Under the pieces are notes generated by a model. The model was not told the origin of the DNA. It ran no database searches and saw nothing but the letters and a program-made list of their open reading frames with translations. A DNA stretch of 11,723 bases, from positions 1-11,723 of the forward strand of contig DATCLA010000047.1 in the NCBI GenBank assembly GCA_036564195.1, given 5' to 3'. The stretch's first letter is position 1. The number at the start of each line of letters is the position of its first letter. The position numbers and the translations under genes are program-made. Source of the stretch: DATCLA01 sp036564195 (lineage in GTDB: Bacteria > Bacillota > UBA4882 > UBA8346). Positions 8,134-11,723 of this stretch are shown in pieces.

Positions 8134-8771
8134 TGGATATAAGGTTGGAAACATTGAAAGTCATTGCTGCAATTATAATCAGTTTTCTAATCGGTTCAAT
8201 CCTCACCGGTGATATCGTGGCTTATTTGAAGAAGGTTAATGTCAGGGCTCAGGGAAGCGGTAATATTGGAGCAACCAATGTCTATCGTAGCCTGGGAGCA
8301 TTTTATGGTGCCTTAGTTTTAGCTGGGGATACCCTGAAAGGAATTATTGCGGTTTTAATCGGTGGTCTGCTTGGTAACGCTTATGGCCTGGACTTGGCGG
8401 TAGTGGCCGGTATTATGTCCATCGCCGGCCATAACTGGTCGGTTTTTGCCGGGTTTAAAGGCGGCAAAGGTATTTCCACCTCATTTGGTGTGGCGATTGG
8501 GTTGACTCCGCTAACCTTGATTATTTTAGTTCCAATTTGGCTGGTACTGTTTTTACTGACCCGCTATGTATCACTGGCATCGATTACTGCAGTAATTGTC
8601 TACCCGCTGACAGTTTTTTTGCTCTACAGCGGTGATCTTCAGAAGTTGATTTTTGCAATTTTATTAGCAATTTTAGCTGTTTACCGGCATCAGGCCAATA
8701 TCGGGCGGTTGGTTCATGGGGAGGAAAATAAGATTTCATTTCGAAAAAGAAAGGATGCTGAAAAAGGATGA
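8133..8771 (+). CDS. plsY: Acyl-phosphate:glycerol-3-phosphate acyltransferase PlsY
   Basis: PlsY is an inner-membrane enzyme that transfers an acyl chain from acyl-phosphate to glycerol-3-phosphate, giving lysophosphatidic acid. It is 212 residues long with several hydrophobic helices. Conserved motifs are GSGNIGATN (41-49), GHNWSVF with FKGGKGIS in the second loop, and a C-terminal RHQANIGRLVHGEENK stretch. Two common prolines are replaced: GSILTG where GSIPTG is usual near residue 21, and GHNWS where GHxxP is frequent. The rest is intact, so activity is expected. GTG 8133 follows AAAAGGAAGG. The 3' end overlaps gpsA by 4 nt (ATGA), so the gene is coupled to the enzyme that makes its acceptor substrate. 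It ends in TGA. Confidence 0.96.
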   Translation: MDIRLETLKVIAAIIISFLIGSILTGDIVAYLKKVNVRAQGSGNIGATNVYRSLGAFYGALVLAGDTLKGIIAVLIGGLLGNAYGLDLAVVAGIMSIAGHNWSVFAGFKGGKGISTSFGVAIGLTPLTLIILVPIWLVLFLLTRYVSLASITAVIVYPLTVFLLYSGDLQKLIFAILLAILAVYRHQANIGRLVHGEENKISFRKRKDAEKG

Positions 8772-9796
8772 TTGGTGTGATTGGCGCCGGCGGCTGGGGA
8801 ACGGCGTTGGCCAAGATTTGTGCTGAGAAAGGTTACCCGGTAACCATTTGGGCGAGAGAGCCGGAAGTGGTGGCGGAAATTAATCAGCAACATACCAATA
8901 ACACTTTTTTACCCGGAATCACGATTCCTGAGTCTATTCGGGCTAACGCTTCACTGGCGGAAGTGGTTTCCAAAAATAAATATTTGATTTTTAGCGTCCC
9001 CAGTCAATGGGTACGCAGTGTGGCTCGGGCAGCCGGCCCTTATATCAATAAGAACGCGGTGATTATCAGTGCTGCCAAAGGTTTGGAGATTGACAGCCTG
9101 AAGTTGATGAACCAGGTGTTGGAGGAAGAGTTGCCCCAAGTTGATCCTAATGCGATTGTCGCCTTATCCGGCCCGACCCACGCTGAGGAAGTTGCCGTCA
9201 ACAGTCCCACCTTGATCGTGGCAGCTACCCCGGTTTTAAGATATGCCCGGGAAGTACAGGATTTACTGATCTCTCCCACTTTCCGGGTTTATACCAATCC
9301 CGACCGGGTGGGGGTCCAATTAGGGGGAGCGTTAAAAAATGTCATTGCACTGGCGGCCGGAATTTCCGACGGTTTGGGATTTGGTGACAACAGTAAAGCT
9401 GCTTTGGTAACCCGGGGAATGACGGAGATGGCACGGCTGGGAGCGTCCTTAGGCGCTCAAACCCCTACTTTTGCGGGTTTATCGGGCATGGGCGACTTGT
9501 TTGTCACCGCTTTCAGCAAACATAGTCGTAATTCCTGGGCCGGACGGGAACTGGGTAAGGGACGTTCCTTGGAGGATATTGTGAATTCTACCAAAATGGT
9601 AGTGGAAGGGGTGGCCACCACTCGGGCTGCTTACCAATTGGCCCGGTCGTTAAATGTGGAGATGCCGATTACCTTTATTACCCACCAGATCTTATATGAG
9701 GGGGTCAGCCCGCGAGACGGAGTCTCCCAACTGATGGAGCGGGACCGTACCCACGAGATGGAGGAAGTGGTGACAGCGACTTATAAGTGGGAGTGA
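8768..9796 (+). CDS. gpsA: NAD(P)-dependent glycerol-3-phosphate dehydrogenase
   Basis: GpsA reduces dihydroxyacetone phosphate to sn-glycerol-3-phosphate, the backbone for phospholipids. It is cytosolic and, at 342 residues, of normal family length. The N-terminal Rossmann fold has GAGGWG (6-11), then FSVPSQWVR and SAAKGLE. The substrate domain has LSGPTHAEE, the ALKN motif with the probable catalytic lysine K190, GDNSKAALVTRGMTEM and FAGLSGMGDL. ATG 8768 overlaps the plsY stop. No strong separate ribosome site is seen (only AAAGG touching the ATG), so translation is likely coupled to plsY. A strong terminator follows about 60 nt downstream, closing the cluster. It ends in TGA. Confidence 0.97.
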   Translation: MIGVIGAGGWGTALAKICAEKGYPVTIWAREPEVVAEINQQHTNNTFLPGITIPESIRANASLAEVVSKNKYLIFSVPSQWVRSVARAAGPYINKNAVIISAAKGLEIDSLKLMNQVLEEELPQVDPNAIVALSGPTHAEEVAVNSPTLIVAATPVLRYAREVQDLLISPTFRVYTNPDRVGVQLGGALKNVIALAAGISDGLGFGDNSKAALVTRGMTEMARLGASLGAQTPTFAGLSGMGDLFVTAFSKHSRNSWAGRELGKGRSLEDIVNSTKMVVEGVATTRAAYQLARSLNVEMPITFITHQILYEGVSPRDGVSQLMERDRTHEMEEVVTATYKWE

Positions 9797-9853
9797 TCGA
9801 TCGGTAGCATTTAATAGCAGAGGCCGAAGAAGTTTTTGTTAGTTTCGATTATG

Positions 9854-9889
9854 AAAGGCTAGGAATATTTCCTGGCTTTTTTTTATTTT
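9854..9889 (+). terminator. Intrinsic terminator after gpsA
   Basis: An 11-bp stem AAGGCTAGGAA / TTCCTGGCTTT (9855-9865 and 9869-9879), with two G-T wobbles and a 3-nt loop, runs into an unbroken run of eight T (9877-9884). It ends the housekeeping cluster and separates it from the accessory region. Confidence 0.92.
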
Positions 9890-10013
9890 ATTATTTGAGC
9901 AAATTTCTAATTACTGATTTTGGAAGTTGTTGCTTACGGCAGACAAAAACCAGTAAAACAGAGCTTATGTAAAACTGAATAGATTAGTTGCATTTAGATA
10001 GACATTTTGTTAG

Positions 10014-10042
10014 TTAACAGAATTTCATATTAATGTTAAAAT
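10014..10042 (+). promoter_or_regulatory. Sigma-A-type promoter opening the accessory region
   Basis: TTAACA (10014-10019), a 17-bp spacer, and TAAAAT (10037-10042) each match the sigma-A consensus at five of six positions. Transcription would begin near 10049. It is the best promoter in the window. It drives a long leader toward the secreted repeat protein at 10483. The 9890-10013 stretch upstream is A/T rich and shows no gene. Confidence 0.6.
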
Positions 10043-10093
10043 ATGTAGAGTTTATAACAATCAAGTAACAGATAGGTGCTGGAGTGAGCGCTT

Positions 10094-10366
10094 ATGCACT
10101 TGAAATTTGACACAAGAGTCGGTTTAATTGATGGCTTGATTGCCAACCGGGGTTGTTAGGTGAAACAGAAAACGGCTGACAAAAGTGTTGGTTTAACGGG
10201 GAGCAAATCAGTTGGATCAGCTATTAAGTTTGAAAATTTTCTTAGGATAAAATTACCGGACTGCGTTGCGGCTGATTTGGATCAGTTAACGATGAATGAG
10301 TCCGGTAATTTTATTGGGAAAAATCTATCAGCGGAAAGAGGGGAGTGGTGGAAGAGGCTGAACTGA
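10094..10366 (+). pseudogene. Possible broken small gene, two in-frame parts separated by TAG
   Basis: The first part is 21 residues (MHLKFDTRVGLIDGLIANRG, then C). It stops at TAG 10157-10159, and the very next codon, GTG 10160, continues the same frame for 68 residues to a TGA. If the TAG were a sense codon, the product would be about 90 residues, hydrophilic, with no recognised domain. There is no separate ribosome site for GTG 10160. The 68-nt hairpin at 10247-10314 lies inside the second part, which argues against constrained coding there. It may equally be a chance open frame. Confidence 0.2.
10247..10314. repeat. 68-nt inverted repeat with perfect 16-bp arms and nested hairpins
   Basis: ATAAAATTACCGGACT (10247-10262) is exactly reverse-complemented at 10299-10314. 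The 36-nt interior contains nested CGTT/AACG and CTGAT/ATCAG stems around a TTGG loop. The whole can fold into one long hairpin. A GC core flanked by AATTTTAT on both sides would allow weak termination in either direction. It could also be a miniature mobile element or a structured RNA. Confidence 0.85.
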
Positions 10367-10482
10367 AACACCAGGAGGAACTTTAAATTGTGAGCTGGAG
10401 GGTGATGCAGGGGAGCGTTGGTATCTTGGCGACCATTGGGTTTTAAGGAACAAAGCGATTAGCGAAGGAGGAGTTGGTATTT

Positions 10483-11130
10483 GTGAAAAAATGGCTCTTT
10501 TTATTGGCTGCCAGTTTGGTCTGGTTAGTGGTTTGCGGTATCAAACCGGTATGTGCTGCGACTGACGGGGAAGTGAGTGTGTTAGAGAAGATTGGGAAGG
10601 ATGGGGATTATTTAACAACCAGCTTGGTTGCTCAAAGATTATCAAATTATTGTAGTAGTAGGTCTGCTATTGCTTCAGGAGATGTGGCATTTGTATTTGA
10701 GATGGAGAATGGATTTCAAATTTTTGAACTTGATGAAAATGGTATTTGGCACAAAAAACAGGCGGTTCAAAATCCCAATTCAGATGCCAATCTGTTAAGT
10801 TTCTTATCAGAAGATACTGCAATACATACTGGGGATCCATGGGATAACTATTTATATACAATTGATCGTGATTAGAACGGTATTTGGCAAGAATCGCAGA
10901 ATATCGGGGGATACCATTATGTAGTGTCTGACAACATCTTGGTGGTGCAAAAGACCAGACCGTTTCTGGACCGTTTATGTTCCTTAGTAGTTTATGAACG
11001 CGGTACAGATTGTATCTGGCGTGAAAAACAAACCATCAGTTATGAAGTTAACTGTGTTTCAGATGGACCAATTACAAATCCGATCCCATGTGCTCGGGTG
11101 TGTAAAATATTTTGTGTAAACCTCCGATAA
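10483..11130 (+). pseudogene. Secreted FG-GAP / beta-propeller-like repeat protein interrupted by in-frame TAG
   Basis: GTG 10483 has GGAGGAG (10467-10473) about nine bases upstream. TTG 10474 is in frame but too close to that site. The first 26 or so residues are a signal peptide (MKKWLFLLAAS, hydrophobic core, then VCA before ATDG), so export is expected. Three repeats follow, marked by NGIWHKKQ, NGIWQESQ and DCIWREKQ, with tryptophan codons at 10747, 10885 and 11017 (46 and 44 residues apart). A strand ending in IFEL, TIDR or VYER comes before each, and LSEDTAI, VSDNILV or VSDGPI after each. This resembles FG-GAP-type propeller blades, by pattern only. TAG at 10873-10875 ends the frame after 130 codons, yet the same frame continues through repeats 2 and 3 to a TAA at 11130. 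Compared with DENGIW in repeat 1, the TAG stands where E is expected (GAG to TAG). A fourth repeat is cut short just before the IS. Base composition is A/T richer than the housekeeping genes. Confidence 0.6.
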
Positions 11131-11163
11131 TCAAAGAGTTAATAAGGATGTGTTTGATATTAT

Positions 11164-11209
11164 AAAAGTGATCCATAAAAGGACCAAATGATACTGAAAA
11201 AGTGATCCA
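11164..11209 (+). repeat. Pair of 12-bp direct repeats in the IS left end
   Basis: AAAAGTGATCCA is present at 11164-11175 and again at 11198-11209, offset by 34 nt. The spacing of about three helical turns suits two transposase-binding sites on one face of the DNA. The binding role is inferred from the IS21 family. Confidence 0.75.
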
Positions 11210-11219
11210 CCTCAATCAA

Positions 11220-11265
11220 ACCTCCTGCTAAACCGTTAAATGAAACGGAGAATGAAACAGGAGGT
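11220..11265 (+). promoter_or_regulatory. Hairpin covering the istA Shine-Dalgarno sequence
   Basis: ACCTCCTG (11220-11227) is the exact reverse complement of CAGGAGGT (11258-11265). An inner stem CCGTT/AACGG (11233-11237 and 11244-11248) closes a 6-nt loop. The right arm contains AGGAGG, which lies about 10 bases before the istA ATG and is its best-spaced ribosome site. Folding would block translation of the transposase. A second GGAG touches the ATG and stays outside the stem. Confidence 0.6.
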
Positions 11266-11274
11266 AAAAAGGAG

Positions 11275-11723
11275 ATGAAGATTGAAGTGGATCAATATCA
11301 GAATATCAGACACCTGTACATAGCGCAAGGCCTATCAAAGCGGGAGATTGCAAGAAGGCTGCGGATCTCGCGTAATACCGTGACCAAATATTGCGAAGGC
11401 AAGCACGTTCCATGGGAACGGAAACCATACCACCGGGAACCCACAGTAATCACTCCCGAAGTAAAAGAGTTTATCGAAAACTGTCTCAAAGAAGACCAGG
11501 AAGCGCCTAAGAAACAACATCATACCGCCAAGCGTATTTATGACCGGTTAGTAGCTGAAAAAGCTTTTACAGGCGCTGAATCAACGGTCCGCCGGGCAGT
11601 ACGTCAGATCAAAAGCGAACTTCCGAAACAAGTCTTTATTCCGTTGAGCTTCGAACCCAGCAAAGCCGCCCAGGTCGACTGGGGCGAAGCCACGTTTTAT
11701 TTGAACGGTCAAAAGACCAAAGC
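11275..11723 (+). CDS. istA: IS21-family transposase IstA, 3' end outside the window
   Basis: IstA is the DDE transposase of IS21 elements and works with the ATPase IstB. The first 149 residues are present and open at the right edge. A helix-turn-helix spans about residues 14-41 (LYIAQGLSKREIARRLRIS, then RNTVTKY), fitting terminal-repeat binding. The QVDWGEA motif near residue 135 is the conserved first catalytic aspartate region of the family. ATG 11275 is preceded by AGGAGG at 10 bases, inside a hairpin, and by GGAG immediately adjacent. GTG 11287 with AAGGAG 12 bases upstream is an alternative start. No frame break is seen in the visible part. The gene sits downstream of a decayed secreted-protein gene. 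Confidence 0.92.
   Translation, partial: MKIEVDQYQNIRHLYIAQGLSKREIARRLRISRNTVTKYCEGKHVPWERKPYHREPTVITPEVKEFIENCLKEDQEAPKKQHHTAKRIYDRLVAEKAFTGAESTVRRAVRQIKSELPKQVFIPLSFEPSKAAQVDWGEATFYLNGQKTK

Larger units (their letters stand above)
10049..10482 (+). other. Long leader (about 430 nt) without a convincing gene
   Basis: This stretch lies between the promoter and the secreted repeat protein. It holds a 21-codon ORF (10094-10159, with GGAG nine bases upstream) ending in TAG, and an in-frame continuation from GTG 10160 to 10366. It also holds an 18-codon ORF (10390-10446, start GTG behind AGGAGG at 10372-10377). None resembles a known protein. A large hairpin sits inside the second ORF. The region could be a regulatory leader, a decayed gene or both. 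Confidence 0.4.
11149..11723 (+). mobile_element. IS21-family insertion sequence, left end and partial istA
   Basis: The probable left tip is TGTGTTTGAT at 11149 or TGTTTGAT at 11151; IS21-family ends typically start with TG. Inside it, AAAAGTGATCCA occurs twice (11164-11175 and 11198-11209). IS21 ends characteristically carry such multiple copies of a terminal sequence for transposase binding. The istA reading frame follows. istB and the right end lie beyond the window, so the exact tip and target duplication cannot be confirmed here. A TATTAT box at 11158-11163 could be the -10 half of the junction promoter known from IS21 tandem copies. Confidence 0.8.

Noticed and set aside
10160..10366. 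68-residue hypothetical protein starting at GTG 10160
   Set aside because: There is no ribosome site of its own, it begins directly after an in-frame TAG, and it contains a perfect 16-bp inverted repeat. It is kept only as a low-confidence broken gene.
10919..11130. Independent downstream gene starting at GTG 10924
   Set aside because: The frame is continuous with the secreted repeat protein and carries its repeats. The only upstream G-run is poorly placed, so a separate gene is unlikely.
9890..11274. CRISPR array, tRNA, riboswitch or defence system in the accessory region
   Set aside because: No regularly spaced repeats, tRNA cloverleaf or recognised riboswitch core is seen, and no defence-family protein motifs are present. 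The only direct repeats are two copies at the IS end.
11298..11523. Minus-strand frames opposite istA
   Set aside because: They are antisense to the helix-turn-helix part of the transposase and have no recognisable product.

Overview
The window reads as a stretch of Bacillota (Firmicutes) chromosome, most likely from an anaerobic clostridia-type lineage. The evidence is a PolC-type replicative polymerase, strong AGGAGG-like ribosome sites, TTG and GTG starts, and the gene order DUF512 radical-SAM protein, der, plsY, gpsA, which is common in that phylum. Nothing visible fixes the genus.

Region 1 (1-4298) is polC, whose reading frame is open to the left edge, followed by a hairpin terminator. 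The terminator also serves a convergent gene on the minus strand (4332-4664) for a small four-helix membrane protein of the YvlD / 'phage holin family'. Region 2 (4665-4908) is a divergent intergenic space filled largely by a 106-bp imperfect palindrome. It leads into a 154-residue protein resembling YflT / general-stress-17M proteins (4909-5373).

Region 3 (5440-9796) is a compact housekeeping cluster. It holds the DUF512/PDZ radical-SAM protein, the ribosome-assembly GTPase Der (28-nt overlap), the acyl-phosphate:glycerol-3-phosphate acyltransferase PlsY, and glycerol-3-phosphate dehydrogenase GpsA (4-nt overlap with plsY). GpsA makes glycerol-3-phosphate and PlsY puts the first acyl chain on it, so these two carry out consecutive steps of phospholipid synthesis. 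A strong terminator follows gpsA.

Region 4 (9890-11723) is accessory and decaying. A good sigma-A-type promoter at 10014-10042 opens a roughly 430-nt leader. The leader holds short ORFs and a 68-nt hairpin with perfect 16-bp arms. After it comes a secreted protein with repeats of about 45 residues resembling degenerate FG-GAP / beta-propeller blades. That reading frame is broken by an in-frame TAG and fades out just before an IS21-family insertion sequence, whose istA transposase gene runs off the right edge. The seven confident complete genes and the polC 3' end use only TAA or TGA. TAG appears only as the two in-frame interruptions of the accessory region; gene decay is the simplest reading.
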